DNA of 64,000 nt from Megasphaera elsdenii (GTDB taxonomy: Bacteria; Bacillota; Negativicutes; Veillonellales; Megasphaeraceae): positions 62,001 to 126,000 of the forward strand of contig NZ_JAJBQV010000003.1 in NCBI RefSeq assembly GCF_020539865.1, read 5' to 3'. Shown one piece after another: positions 1-9,236 of the stretch. The translations under genes and the position numbers were made by a program. How positions within the stretch are numbered: the stretch's first letter is position 1; each line of letters opens with the position of its first letter. The notes under the pieces are model-generated. The model did not search any database. It was not told where the DNA came from and was given only the letters and a program-made list of their open reading frames with translations.

Positions 1-2748
1 TCCATGGCTATGGTCTTCGCCCTGGTTTCGCCCAATGGCTCTTATGATGCGACGTTCATGAAGAACTATGCTACCCAATACTTCATGGATGAACTGAAAT
101 CCGTCCCGGGCATCGGCGACGTCCAGGAATTCGGGTCTGACTATGCCATGCGCATCTGGCTCAACCCGATGAAGATGAATATCTTGAAGATTACACCGAC
201 CGATGTCATCTCGGCTATCAGCACTCAGAATAAACAGGCCGCTGTCGGCACCATCGGCTCCCAGCCGTCGCCGAACAACCAGACCTACCAGTATACCCTG
301 CGTACCGACGGCCGCTTGCAGACGGCGGAACAGTTCAAGAACGTCATCGTCCGCACCAATCCCGACGGTACCATGGTCCGCGTCGGCGACATTGCCGATG
401 TCAGCCTGGGATCCAAGGATTATTCCGTTGCCACTAACCTCAACGGCGGCAAGGCTGCCGGTTTCATGATCAGCCTGACAGCAGACGCCAATGCCATGCA
501 GTCTGTCAGTGGTGCCCGCAAGGTCTTGGAAAAGGCTAAGCAGGCTTTCCCGGCTGATATGGATTATAAAATCGTCTACGATAGCACGACCTTCGTTACG
601 GCGTCGATTCATGAAGTTATTGAAACCTTCATCGAGGCCCTGCTGCTGGTCGCCCTCATCGTTTATATCTTCCTCCAGAGCGGCCGGTCGACGCTGATCC
701 CGCTCATCGCCGTCCCGGTATCGCTGCTGGGTACCTTTGCCTGCTTCAAGGTCCTCGATTTCTCCATTAATACGTTGACCTTGTTCGCCATGGTCTTGGC
801 TATCGGCCTCCTCGTCGACGATGCCATCGTCGTCATCGAAGCCGTTGAATACGAAATCAAGTACAATGCCCGAAGTCCGCGGGAGGCGACGATTATCGCT
901 ATGGAAAACGTACAGAACCCGGTTATCGGTGTTGCCTGCGTCCTGGCCGCCGTCTTCATCCCCGTCGGCTTCATCAGCGGCATGAGCGGTATCCTCTACC
1001 GCCAGTTCGCCCTGACCATTGCCGTGTCGGTCCTCATTTCGGCCTTCGTCGCTTTGACCCTGACACCGGCCATGTGTGCGTCGATTTTGAATGTCCACAA
1101 ACCCAATGACAACCCCAAGGGCATTTACAAGTTCTTCCAGAAATTCAATGATGCCTTCGATAGGCTCATCGCCTGGTATGGCCTGCGCCTGGCTCACTTG
1201 CAGCTTCACCTCAAATGGTGCGTGGCCTTCCTGGTCATCATCAGCGCCTTCACGGCAGGCGTCTTCAAAGTCATGCCGACTGGCTTCGTCCCGTCGGAAG
1301 ATAATGCCTTCGTCATGATGAACGTCACCTTGCCCGAAGGCATTTCCCAGACGGAAACGAAACAAGTCAGTGAACAAATCAGCAAATGGCTGGAACAGCA
1401 GCCGGGCGTGACCAGTGTCATGAACGTTGTCGGTTTCAGTATCCTGGCCAATGGGCCGAAATCGAATGGGGCTACGTCCTTCATCGGCATGAGTGACTGG
1501 GATGAACGTAAAGATAAATCCCTGTCCGTCGACGCCCTGGTCGGCAAGATCATGGGCATGGGCAATCAGATTCCTCAGGCTACGGTCATCGCCATGAACC
1601 CGCCGCCAATCGACGGCATGGGCACATCGTCGGGCTTTACGATGCAGCTGGAAAACCGCGGCAGCCATACGACGGCCGAATTGTCAGCGATGGCACAGAA
1701 ATTCATCGCCGCTGCCCGGAAGCGGCCGGAAATCGGGTCGGTCTACACGGCCTTTGCTGCCGATACGCCGGGCTATCAGCTCGACATCGACCGCGATAAA
1801 GTTGCCAAAGAAGGCGTTTCCCTGAGCGACCTCTATTCGACGCTCCAGTCCTTCTATGGTTCCTATCAGGTCAACGATTTCACCATGTTCGGTCGTAATT
1901 TCAAGGTCGTCGTTCAGGCCGCTCCGGAATTCCGTGAAACCATCGATGCCAATAACCACATCTACGTCCGCAACAGTGCCAACCAGCTCGTTTCGGTGGC
2001 CAACTTTGTCCGACCGAAAGCCATCGGTTCGGCGTCGATCCTCAACCGTTTCAACGACTATCCGGCCATCAAGATTCAAGGGGCCCCGGCTAATGGCTAC
2101 AGCTCCGGTGATGCCCTTAAAGCGCTGGAAGAAGTCGCTAAAGACACGCTCAGTGAAGGCTATGCCTATGAATGGAGCGGCATGAGCCGTGAAGAAGTCG
2201 AAGCCGGCAACAAGACGGTCTACGTCTTCGCCCTGGCTATCCTCTTCGTCTTCCTCGTCCTGGCTGCCTTATATGAAAGCTGGAAAGTACCCTTTGCTGT
2301 TATGTTCAGCCTGCCGGTCGGTGTTTTCGGGGCTTCGGCTTTTGCCTACCTCCTGAATCAGCAGAATAACCTGTACTTCCAGATCGGTCTGCTGGCCGTC
2401 ATCGGCCTGGCCGCCAAGAACGCCATCCTGATTATCGAATACGCCAAAGTCCGTGTCGATGAACGCGGCATGGACCCTGTATCGGCTGCTATCGAAGCCG
2501 CCAAGATCCGTCTCCGCCCGATCATCATGACGTCCCTGGCCTTCGTCGTCGGCTCTATCCCGCTGGCCATCGCCACCGGGGCAGGCGCCGCATCGCGAGT
2601 AACCATGGGCATCACCGTCGTCTTTGGTACGTCCGTTGCGACCATCTTCGGGGTCTTCCTTATCCCCATGATGTTCATCATCGTAGAAACATTCGGACAC
2701 AAACGGGTCCGTCCTAAACAAACAGTCGGAAGACTGAAAGATATGTAG
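1..2748 (+). CDS. RND (HAE1/AcrB-type) multidrug efflux permease, 5'-truncated by the window
   Basis: Inner-membrane proton-driven permease of a tripartite efflux pump. The reading frame is open from the first base, so the gene begins upstream; about 915 codons are present against roughly 1030-1050 in the family, so only the N-terminal ~120 residues are missing. The transmembrane segment with the double aspartate (GLLVDDAIVVIEA) needed for proton relay, and the later segment with its conserved lysine (GLAAKNAILIIEYAK), are intact, as are both periplasmic porter/docking halves. It ends in a charged tail and is followed 5 bp later by a strong terminator, so it is the last gene of its operon. 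The adaptor and outer-membrane channel would be expected upstream, outside the window. The substrate cannot be predicted. Confidence 0.95.
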   Translation, partial: SMAMVFALVSPNGSYDATFMKNYATQYFMDELKSVPGIGDVQEFGSDYAMRIWLNPMKMNILKITPTDVISAISTQNKQAAVGTIGSQPSPNNQTYQYTLRTDGRLQTAEQFKNVIVRTNPDGTMVRVGDIADVSLGSKDYSVATNLNGGKAAGFMISLTADANAMQSVSGARKVLEKAKQAFPADMDYKIVYDSTTFVTASIHEVIETFIEALLLVALIVYIFLQSGRSTLIPLIAVPVSLLGTFACFKVLDFSINTLTLFAMVLAIGLLVDDAIVVIEAVEYEIKYNARSPREATIIAMENVQNPVIGVACVLAAVFIPVGFISGMSGILYRQFALTIAVSVLISAFVALTLTPAMCASILNVHKPNDNPKGIYKFFQKFNDAFDRLIAWYGLRLAHLQLHLKWCVAFLVIISAFTAGVFKVMPTGFVPSEDNAFVMMNVTLPEGISQTETKQVSEQISKWLEQQPGVTSVMNVVGFSILANGPKSNGATSFIGMSDWDERKDKSLSVDALVGKIMGMGNQIPQATVIAMNPPPIDGMGTSSGFTMQLENRGSHTTAELSAMAQKFIAAARKRPEIGSVYTAFAADTPGYQLDIDRDKVAKEGVSLSDLYSTLQSFYGSYQVNDFTMFGRNFKVVVQAAPEFRETIDANNHIYVRNSANQLVSVANFVRPKAIGSASILNRFNDYPAIKIQGAPANGYSSGDALKALEEVAKDTLSEGYAYEWSGMSREEVEAGNKTVYVFALAILFVFLVLAALYESWKVPFAVMFSLPVGVFGASAFAYLLNQQNNLYFQIGLLAVIGLAAKNAILIIEYAKVRVDERGMDPVSAAIEAAKIRLRPIIMTSLAFVVGSIPLAIATGAGAASRVTMGITVVFGTSVATIFGVFLIPMMFIIVETFGHKRVRPKQTVGRLKDM

Positions 2749-2752
2749 TATG

Positions 2753-2790
2753 AAAAAAGAGGCTGTCGCACGTGCGACAGCCTCTTTTTT
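2753..2790 (+). terminator. Intrinsic terminator of the RND operon (CTGTCGCA-type)
   Basis: Perfect hairpin: the stem GAGGCTGTCGCA pairs with TGCGACAGCCTC, preceded by six A and followed by six T, so it can act on both strands. It belongs to a family of near-identical terminators in this window (see findings). Confidence 0.92.
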
Positions 2791-2988
2791 AATGGTTAGC
2801 AGCCAGTGGCTAGTGGTTAGCGGATGGTTAAAAATTTGAAACCATCTTCTACAAACTATGTTGAAAGAGCAACCTCTCAGTCAGCTTCGCTGACAGCTCT
2901 CCTATCAGGAGAGCCAGGCGGGCCACGAGCCACGAGCCACGAACCACGAGCTACTAACCCCTAACCCCTAGCTCCTAGCCCCTAACGG
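2791..2988. repeat. Repeat-rich intergenic spacer
   Basis: Holds no gene. It contains an inverted copy of the GCTCTCCT/AGGAGAGC plus CAGTCAGC-TTC-GCTGAC palindromic module (about 2870-2916) and a run of degenerate GAGCCACGA/GAACCACGA units followed by CTAACCCCTAACCCCTAG-like units (about 2920-2985), both of which recur in other spacers of the window. Confidence 0.75.
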
Positions 2989-4890
2989 CTAATCTCTCGC
3001 CAGCAGCCGTTCTTTCATTTCCAGGTAGCGTGTCGTGTAGTACGGTGCCAGCTGGGCTTCGCGCAGGTCGCTGCCGAAGGGGCGGCGGCTGATGGAGAGG
3101 ATAGGCGGGCTCTGGATGCGCTTGGCGACGGCGAAGCCGGCGATGAGGCGCCACCACCGTTCCAGGTCGTCGATGAAGGCTTTTGCCGTCGGGAAGAGCT
3201 GATGGACATCGACGCTGCAGCCGATGTTCTTTTCCAGGGTGCCGTTGATGTACCATTCGAGGATGGTTTCCGGTGTGGCCCGTTGCCAGCGTTCGACGAA
3301 GGCGGCGAAGAGGTAGTCGTGATAGGGGTAGATGATCGGGTCGCCCTGGCCCTTGGTGATATCCTGCTTGTCCGACAGTTCGGCGCTGGGGACGATGTCG
3401 ATGCTGCCCTGGGGCACGACTTCGCGCTGGAAGACCTGGTCATTGAGGTAGCGGGCCAGGTCGTAGACCTGATGCTTCCACAGGTCCGCCGTAGCCGCCA
3501 GGTAGCCGGCGCTGTCGCCGTAGAGGGTGGCGTAGCCGACGGACAGTTCGGCCTTGTTGGCATTGCATGTGAAGACGCCGCCAAAGGCTGCCGCCGCTGC
3601 GGCCAGGATACGGCTCGACCGGTCGCGGGCCTGGATGTTTTCTTCAATGAAACTGGTCAGTTCCAGATGGCCCTTGTCCTGGCCTTTCTGGCTGAGCTCG
3701 GCTCCTTCGAACTGGTGCCGCGTCAGTTCCAGGCTGTCCTGGACGGGGACGACCGTGTACAGGCAGCCGATGTTGTCGGCCAGTTCTTTGGCCAGGCTCT
3801 TGGTCATGTCCGAGTTGTAACAGCTGGGCATGTTGACCAGCAGGATGTTTTCCGGCGGCAATACCGTGGCATAGAGGGCGGCGTTGACGGCCGAGTCGAT
3901 GCCGCCGGAGACGCCGAGGACGACTTTATGGACGCCAATGGCATCCATGAAGGATTTCAGGCCGTAGTGCAGGCTGGCGTAGATGTCTTCGATGGGAGAC
4001 TTTTCCGGCTGCAAGTGCGAAGGCGAGACGAAACGCTGGGCCTTTTCATCGAAGTCGACGATGACCATTTCTTCCGTAAAAGGCGTACATTCGACGTGCT
4101 GCGAACCGTCTTTCTGGTACGTGCTGCTGGCGCCGTCGAAGGTGTAGATGTTCTTGCCGTTGTTCTGGATACCCGTGCAGTTGACGTAGATGGCCGGGCA
4201 GTGGACCTTGTCGATGGCCTGGCCGAAGAGGCGGTGACGCCGCTGGGTCTTGCCCAGAGTGAAGGGCGAGTTGGAAATGTTGATGAACATGTCGATGTCG
4301 TACATTTTCCCTAAATAGCTCATGGGCTTGAAGGGATAGTTTTCATCCCAGCTGTCTTCGCAGATGAGCGGCCCCATGCGGAACTTGCGGCCGTCGTCGA
4401 AGGGAATCTGGACGGGCGACAGGAAGTCTTCCGGGAAGGCATGGCGTTCCTGGGCGACTTCGATGAGCGACGTGAAGTAGCGGATGTCGCTGAATTCGCG
4501 GTAGTTGGGCAGGAGCGTCTTGATGTAGAAGGGGTAGGGCGAGCGGGCCGGCGAAATCCAGCGGCCGTTGTAAGCGATGAACATGGCGTTGTACTTCCGC
4601 GTCCGGCCGTCGAGGTTGACCCGGTCCGTCTCTTTGGCGACGTTGCCGAAGATGATGGCCATGCCGTCGGACAGGGCCTTGATTTCTTCACCGAAGCGGA
4701 CGCAGTCGTCGATGTAGTCGGGCTGGTCCCAAATATCACCGATGAGATAGCCTGGAATAGCGAGCTCCGGGAAGACGATGAGGTCGCAGCCGGCTGCTTT
4801 GGCCTTGGCGATACATTCTTTCATGACGGCCGTGTTCTGCCGTGGATTGCCAGGGTGGACATTTGTCTGGGCAAGTGCTATTTTAAACAA
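2989..4890 (-). CDS. nadE: Glutamine-dependent NAD+ synthetase
   Basis: Last step of NAD synthesis: amidates nicotinic acid adenine dinucleotide using glutamine-derived ammonia and ATP. Two fused domains are visible in 633 residues: an N-terminal nitrilase-like glutaminase (VFPELAIPGY near residue 40, the catalytic cysteine in GPLICEDSWDE) and a C-terminal NAD synthase with the ATP-pyrophosphatase P-loop GVSGGIDSAVNAALY near residue 325. The length fits glutamine-dependent enzymes rather than the short ammonia-dependent type. A good Shine-Dalgarno (AAAAGGAGG) lies upstream of the ATG on the minus strand. It is a single-gene unit, convergent with the RND operon and divergent from the radical SAM pair. 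nadD lies far away at 56.9 kb. Confidence 0.96.
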   Translation of the reverse strand: MFKIALAQTNVHPGNPRQNTAVMKECIAKAKAAGCDLIVFPELAIPGYLIGDIWDQPDYIDDCVRFGEEIKALSDGMAIIFGNVAKETDRVNLDGRTRKYNAMFIAYNGRWISPARSPYPFYIKTLLPNYREFSDIRYFTSLIEVAQERHAFPEDFLSPVQIPFDDGRKFRMGPLICEDSWDENYPFKPMSYLGKMYDIDMFINISNSPFTLGKTQRRHRLFGQAIDKVHCPAIYVNCTGIQNNGKNIYTFDGASSTYQKDGSQHVECTPFTEEMVIVDFDEKAQRFVSPSHLQPEKSPIEDIYASLHYGLKSFMDAIGVHKVVLGVSGGIDSAVNAALYATVLPPENILLVNMPSCYNSDMTKSLAKELADNIGCLYTVVPVQDSLELTRHQFEGAELSQKGQDKGHLELTSFIEENIQARDRSSRILAAAAAAFGGVFTCNANKAELSVGYATLYGDSAGYLAATADLWKHQVYDLARYLNDQVFQREVVPQGSIDIVPSAELSDKQDITKGQGDPIIYPYHDYLFAAFVERWQRATPETILEWYINGTLEKNIGCSVDVHQLFPTAKAFIDDLERWWRLIAGFAVAKRIQSPPILSISRRPFGSDLREAQLAPYYTTRYLEMKERLLARD

Positions 4891-5052
4891 GGAAAAGCCT
4901 CCTTTTCGTAGGGGAAAAACTATATACTATCTCATCTTATCATAAAAAGGGGCAGGCGAAAAGGCTGTTCCCGGCCAGGGGCGGAAAAGACATGACAGAA
5001 CGCCGTCCTTGCGGTATACTTAATACATATAAAAATTTAAAGAGAGGCTTTC

Positions 5053-6804
5053 ATGAAAACACTGCTTACCATCTTGAATTCCAAATTCATCCAATCGTCC
5101 CTGGCCCTGCGCTGCCTGTCGACGGCGTGTGACCACCAGGGCGTCGCCGTGTCCGTAGCCGAATATACGATCAATCAGAACAGCTATGACATCCTGCGCC
5201 ACATCGCCTCGTTCGAGGCCGACGTCATCGGCTTTTCCTGCTATATCTGGAATATCGAAATGACCTGTCATCTCATCGACCTGGTGAAACAGGTCTTTCC
5301 CCAGACCAAGGTCTTCGTCGGCGGCCCGGAAGTATCCTATACGGCCCGGCAGATACTGGAAGATTATGAGCATATTGATTACGTCCTCCAAGGTGAAGGG
5401 GAAGAGATGGTACCGGCTTTCCTGAAATCCCTGGCAGCCGGCCGCGATGGGACAGAAGTCCCCGGCGTCCTCGGCCGCGTCGACGGCGTCATCCAGGGCG
5501 ACGAGACCTTCCAGGAAGTAGAAGACCTGGACAGCCTGCCTTTTCCTTACGAGCATCAGGACTTCCGCGAACTGGACCACCGCATCATGTATTATGAAAG
5601 CTCCCGGGGCTGTCCTTTCCACTGCCAGTACTGTCTGTCGGGCATGAACGACCGCGTCCGCTTCCGCTCGGTCCCGCTGGTCCTGAAGGAACTGCAGGCT
5701 TTCGTCGATGCCGGCGTCCATCAGGTCAAATTCGTCGACCGCACTTTCAACTGCAGCCCGGCCCATCACCGGCCGCTCATAGCGTACATGATTGCCGTCG
5801 ATAAGCCCATCAATTTCCACCTGGAAATCGAGCCCGGCGTCCTTACCGATGACGACATCGACCTCCTGGCCCAGGCACCGAAAGGACGGATCCAGCTGGA
5901 AATGGGCATCCAGACGACGTATGAGCCGACGCTCCAGGCCATCCACCGTCATAATGACTGGCCGCGCATTACGCATATCATGGAACGCCTCGTCGCCTTG
6001 GGAACGATGCACCTCCATTTAGACCTCATCGTCGGCTTGCCTTATGAAGACTATGGCCATCTGCGCCAGTCCTTCAACGATATCTATGCCCTTCATCCCC
6101 ATAAATTGCAGATCGGTTTCTTGAAGCTCCTCAAAGGGTCCGGCATCCGCCGCGACTACCCCGACGATTACCGTTATGACCCGCAAGGGCCGTATGAAGT
6201 CTTGGCGACGACGTGGCTGCCTTATGAAAAAGTCGCTTATTTGAAGGTCTTGGAAGACGTCTTCGAGCGGACTTATAATTCCGGGAAATTCCAATATCTC
6301 TTCAACTGGCTCGGCCGTCACTATGCACCGGATTATATGAAACTCTATGAGACCTTGACAGATGAGTGGCTCGTCCTGCATAATGACCAAAAGGCCCTGT
6401 CCGATGAGTCTTTGTGTCATTTCCTCTGCTACTGCATTGAAGAGGTCCTACCCCTGACGGCAGACCAGCAGCATCTGGCCAAAGAACTGCTGGCCCTGGA
6501 TATGCTGACCTTTTTCCGCTTCCGCCTCCATCCCGATTTCCTCGGTTGGTGCGAAGCACAGCGCAGCCAGACTGACGCCATATTCCGCGACGAAACCTGG
6601 CTTCGGCAATATGCCAAAGACTATCACTTTACCAACTGGCGCGACATCAAAATGCGCTATCGCATTTGGTCGGCGAGTCCGGCCTTGAAGGAGGAACTGC
6701 GCCGTTACGGGCCCGTTCCGTCAGGAACTGCCTATGTGCTGGCTGAAAAAAAGAAAGACCGGGCCGATTGGTGTCTCATCCCGGTTAAAGGAGAACCATT
6801 GTGA
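5053..6804 (+). CDS. B12-binding-domain radical SAM protein with DUF4080 C-terminus
   Basis: A 583-residue protein with an N-terminal cobalamin-binding-like Rossmann domain (about residues 1-140), a radical SAM core and a C-terminal DUF4080 region. The 4Fe-4S ligands are Cys187, Cys191 and Cys194 in RGCPFHCQYC, the canonical CX3CX2C arrangement. The N-terminal domain lacks an obvious DxHxxG cobalamin-binding motif, so cobalamin use is uncertain. The family is widespread in anaerobes with no assigned reaction. RBS AGAGAGG sits 6 bp before the ATG. The stop overlaps the GTG start of the next radical SAM gene (GTGA), so the two are translationally coupled. Confidence 0.88.
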   Translation: MKTLLTILNSKFIQSSLALRCLSTACDHQGVAVSVAEYTINQNSYDILRHIASFEADVIGFSCYIWNIEMTCHLIDLVKQVFPQTKVFVGGPEVSYTARQILEDYEHIDYVLQGEGEEMVPAFLKSLAAGRDGTEVPGVLGRVDGVIQGDETFQEVEDLDSLPFPYEHQDFRELDHRIMYYESSRGCPFHCQYCLSGMNDRVRFRSVPLVLKELQAFVDAGVHQVKFVDRTFNCSPAHHRPLIAYMIAVDKPINFHLEIEPGVLTDDDIDLLAQAPKGRIQLEMGIQTTYEPTLQAIHRHNDWPRITHIMERLVALGTMHLHLDLIVGLPYEDYGHLRQSFNDIYALHPHKLQIGFLKLLKGSGIRRDYPDDYRYDPQGPYEVLATTWLPYEKVAYLKVLEDVFERTYNSGKFQYLFNWLGRHYAPDYMKLYETLTDEWLVLHNDQKALSDESLCHFLCYCIEEVLPLTADQQHLAKELLALDMLTFFRFRLHPDFLGWCEAQRSQTDAIFRDETWLRQYAKDYHFTNWRDIKMRYRIWSASPALKEELRRYGPVPSGTAYVLAEKKKDRADWCLIPVKGEPL

Positions 6805-7751
6805 ATGAACGTTACCGCGTCTACTCGACGTATTTAAAAGAAACATATGGCGAAAAAGTCTACAAACTGCCTATCAGTATCCCCGATACCTGTCCCAACC
6901 GAGATGGAACCTTAGGCGTCCGGGGCTGCGCCTTCTGCGGCTCCATCGGTGCCGGTTACGAAAACTTGCCGGCGACGGTGACCATCGGTCAGCAGATCGA
7001 GCAGAACATGGCCCACATCAAGCCGAAATACAAGGCCAATAAGTTCATCGCCTATTTCCAGAACTTTACCAATACCTATTTGCCGCCAGACCGTTTCCGG
7101 GATTACCTCGTCGCCGCTTGCCAGCCCGATATCGTCGCCTTGGCCGTAGCGACCCGGCCGGACTGCCTCAATAGGACCTATCTGGATATCCTGGCCGATG
7201 TTAAAGAAAGGTACGGCGTCGATATCCTCGTCGAACTGGGCTTGCAGACCGTAAACTATAAGACCTTGGCCAAAATCAACCGCGGTCATACTGTCGCGGA
7301 ATACATCGATGCCATGATCATGCTCCGGGATTACCCTTTTCGGACCTGTACGCACGTCATCCTCGACCTGCCATGGGACACGATGGAAGATACTATCGAG
7401 ACGGCTAAGATCATCGCCGCCGTCGGGTCCGACGAAGTCAAGCTTCACGCCTTATACATCATCAAGCATACGGCTATGGCCGAATGGTATGCCCAGGGAA
7501 AAATCAAGCTCTGGACCTGTGAAGAGTACGTTCGCCGTGTCGTGGCTTTCCTTGAATACAGCCGGCCCGATACGGTCTTCCAGCGCCTTATCGGCCGGGC
7601 GCCGAAGGAAGCGACGGACTTTGCCAACTGGGGCATGGGCTGGTGGCGCATTCGCGATATGATCGATGAAGAACTAGAGAAACGCGACACCCGGCAGGGA
7701 GCCTGCTGTGACTACCTGCATGGCAAGGCCGTCCGTAAATTCATGACATAA
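6801..7751 (+). CDS. TIGR01212-family radical SAM protein (YhcC/YtqA-like)
   Basis: A 316-residue radical SAM protein with the family signature CPNRDGTLGVRGCAFC: Cys31, Cys43 and Cys46, where a long spacer separates the first ligand from the CX2C pair as is typical of this family. The core is followed by a radical SAM barrel region with LDLPWDT-type motifs. The substrate of the family is not established. It starts at GTG inside the stop of the upstream gene, with RBS AAAGGAG about 8 bp ahead; a 14-bp gap to phoH suggests one transcript with the following genes. Co-occurrence with a B12-type radical SAM gene is the main clue to its role. Confidence 0.88.
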   Translation: MNERYRVYSTYLKETYGEKVYKLPISIPDTCPNRDGTLGVRGCAFCGSIGAGYENLPATVTIGQQIEQNMAHIKPKYKANKFIAYFQNFTNTYLPPDRFRDYLVAACQPDIVALAVATRPDCLNRTYLDILADVKERYGVDILVELGLQTVNYKTLAKINRGHTVAEYIDAMIMLRDYPFRTCTHVILDLPWDTMEDTIETAKIIAAVGSDEVKLHALYIIKHTAMAEWYAQGKIKLWTCEEYVRRVVAFLEYSRPDTVFQRLIGRAPKEATDFANWGMGWWRIRDMIDEELEKRDTRQGACCDYLHGKAVRKFMT

Positions 7752-7765
7752 AGGAGTATCTCACT

Positions 7766-8728
7766 TTGGTAGAAAAGAAACTGCAATTTTCCGATTTGCG
7801 TGAAGCCCGGGCCGTCCTGGGCATGAAAGACGAATTTCTCAAGACGATGCAACGCGAATTCCCGGACTGCCGCATTGCCGTCCGCGGCGATACAGCCATG
7901 ATTGTCGGCAGTGAAGCCGATGTGGCCTATGTGACGGAAGTCTTCCGCATCCTGCGCTACTTGTTCCGGGAAAATACGTATCTGACGACGCAGCACGTCC
8001 GCTATTCGGCCAAACTTATCAAGGAGGGCCAGTCAGAGGCCCTGCACCATCTCTATGAAGATACGGTCGGCATCTCTACCAGGGGCCGGCTCATCAAGCC
8101 TAAGACCTTGGGCCAGAAACGCTATGTCGATTCTATCCGCAAGAACCTGGTCACCTTCGGCATCGGACCGGCCGGGACGGGCAAGACCTACTTGGCCGTA
8201 GCCTTGGCGGCTTTTTACCTCAAGAATCGCGACGTCGAACGGATCATCCTCACCCGGCCAGCTGTCGAAGCTGGGGAAAAACTGGGCTTCCTGCCTGGCG
8301 ACTTGCAGGAAAAGATCGACCCGTACCTGCGCCCGTTGTACGACGCCTTAGCGGATATGTTCGGCTATGACCAGTTCCAGAAGATGATCGACCGCAACAT
8401 CATCGAAGTGGCGCCGCTCGCTTACATGCGCGGTCGGACGCTGGAAGAATCGTTCATCATCCTCGATGAAGCCCAGAACACGACAAGGGAGCAGATGAAG
8501 ATGTTCCTTACCCGTATGGGCAATCATTCGCGGGTCGTCGTCAACGGCGATGCGACCCAAATCGACCTCGTCGACCGGCGCATGTCGGGACTGACAGAAG
8601 CCGAAAAGATACTCAAAGACGTCCGCGGCGTCGGCATGGTTTACTTCAGCGATGAAGACGTCGTCCGTCACGATATGGTAGGCCGCATCATCAGGGCCTA
8701 CGAAACTTATTATCATCACGATCATTAG
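7766..8728 (+). CDS. PhoH-like ATPase
   Basis: Cytoplasmic P-loop ATPase of the PhoH family, 320 residues. An N-terminal KH-like extension (about residues 1-110) is followed by the ATPase domain with Walker A GPAGTGKTYLA and Walker B FIILDEAQN, and the family motif NGDATQIDL. In Firmicutes this gene almost always precedes ybeY and era, as here, and the protein is thought to act in RNA/ribosome metabolism; its precise reaction is unsettled. It starts at TTG (7766) with RBS AAGGAG at 7751. Next gene is 15 bp downstream. Confidence 0.93.
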   Translation: MVEKKLQFSDLREARAVLGMKDEFLKTMQREFPDCRIAVRGDTAMIVGSEADVAYVTEVFRILRYLFRENTYLTTQHVRYSAKLIKEGQSEALHHLYEDTVGISTRGRLIKPKTLGQKRYVDSIRKNLVTFGIGPAGTGKTYLAVALAAFYLKNRDVERIILTRPAVEAGEKLGFLPGDLQEKIDPYLRPLYDALADMFGYDQFQKMIDRNIIEVAPLAYMRGRTLEESFIILDEAQNTTREQMKMFLTRMGNHSRVVVNGDATQIDLVDRRMSGLTEAEKILKDVRGVGMVYFSDEDVVRHDMVGRIIRAYETYYHHDH

Positions 8729-8743
8729 ATTGGGGGAATTGCC

Positions 8744-9217
8744 ATGAATATCAACATCAATTATGAAGATCCTTCGTTCCAGCACGATGAATATGAAAAA
8801 GTCATCGACCGCGTCTGTGAAGAAGCGGCCTTGGTCTATGGCCTGGGACCGAAGGCGGAAATCAGCATCCTCTTGTGCCATAACGACTATATCCATACCT
8901 TGAATAAACAGTACCGCAACATCGACCGGCCGACAGACGTCTTGTCCTTTGCCCTCAATGAAGGGGAAGAAGACGGCTATGACGGCCCCGATACGGCTCT
9001 TTTAGGGGATATCATTATTTCCCTGGAAAAAGTCCAGGAACAGGCCGACGAATACGGCCATTCCTTTGAACGGGAACTGGCTTACCTGACCATTCACGGC
9101 ATGCTGCATATCCTGGGCTATGACCACATGGAACCGGACGATAAAGCAGAAATGCGTAAAGAAGAAGAATTTATTTTACAGCGCCTGGGCTATGTCCGCG
9201 AAGGCGAAGAACTATAA
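8744..9217 (+). CDS. ybeY: Endoribonuclease YbeY (rRNA maturation factor)
   Basis: Metal-dependent single-strand endoribonuclease for 16S rRNA 3'-end maturation and 70S quality control. At 157 residues it has normal length. The catalytic zinc site is visible as HGMLHILGYDH near residue 120-130, and the conserved RP-TDVLSFA segment lies mid-protein. RBS GGGGGAA is followed by ATG at 8744. Twenty bases separate it from era, consistent with a shared operon and related function in ribosome assembly. Confidence 0.95.
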   Translation: MNININYEDPSFQHDEYEKVIDRVCEEAALVYGLGPKAEISILLCHNDYIHTLNKQYRNIDRPTDVLSFALNEGEEDGYDGPDTALLGDIIISLEKVQEQADEYGHSFERELAYLTIHGMLHILGYDHMEPDDKAEMRKEEEFILQRLGYVREGEEL

Positions 9218-9236
9218 GGGAGGAATTACGATATCT

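Noticed and set aside
3202..4314. 370-codon plus-strand frame opposite nadE
   Set aside because: Mirror of a strong gene: with G/C-biased third positions the antisense frame lacks stops by chance. The product is Val/Asp/Gly-rich low complexity with no motif.
5020..6018. 332-codon minus-strand frame opposite the first radical SAM gene
   Set aside because: Shadow frame; the plus strand carries the radical SAM cysteines.
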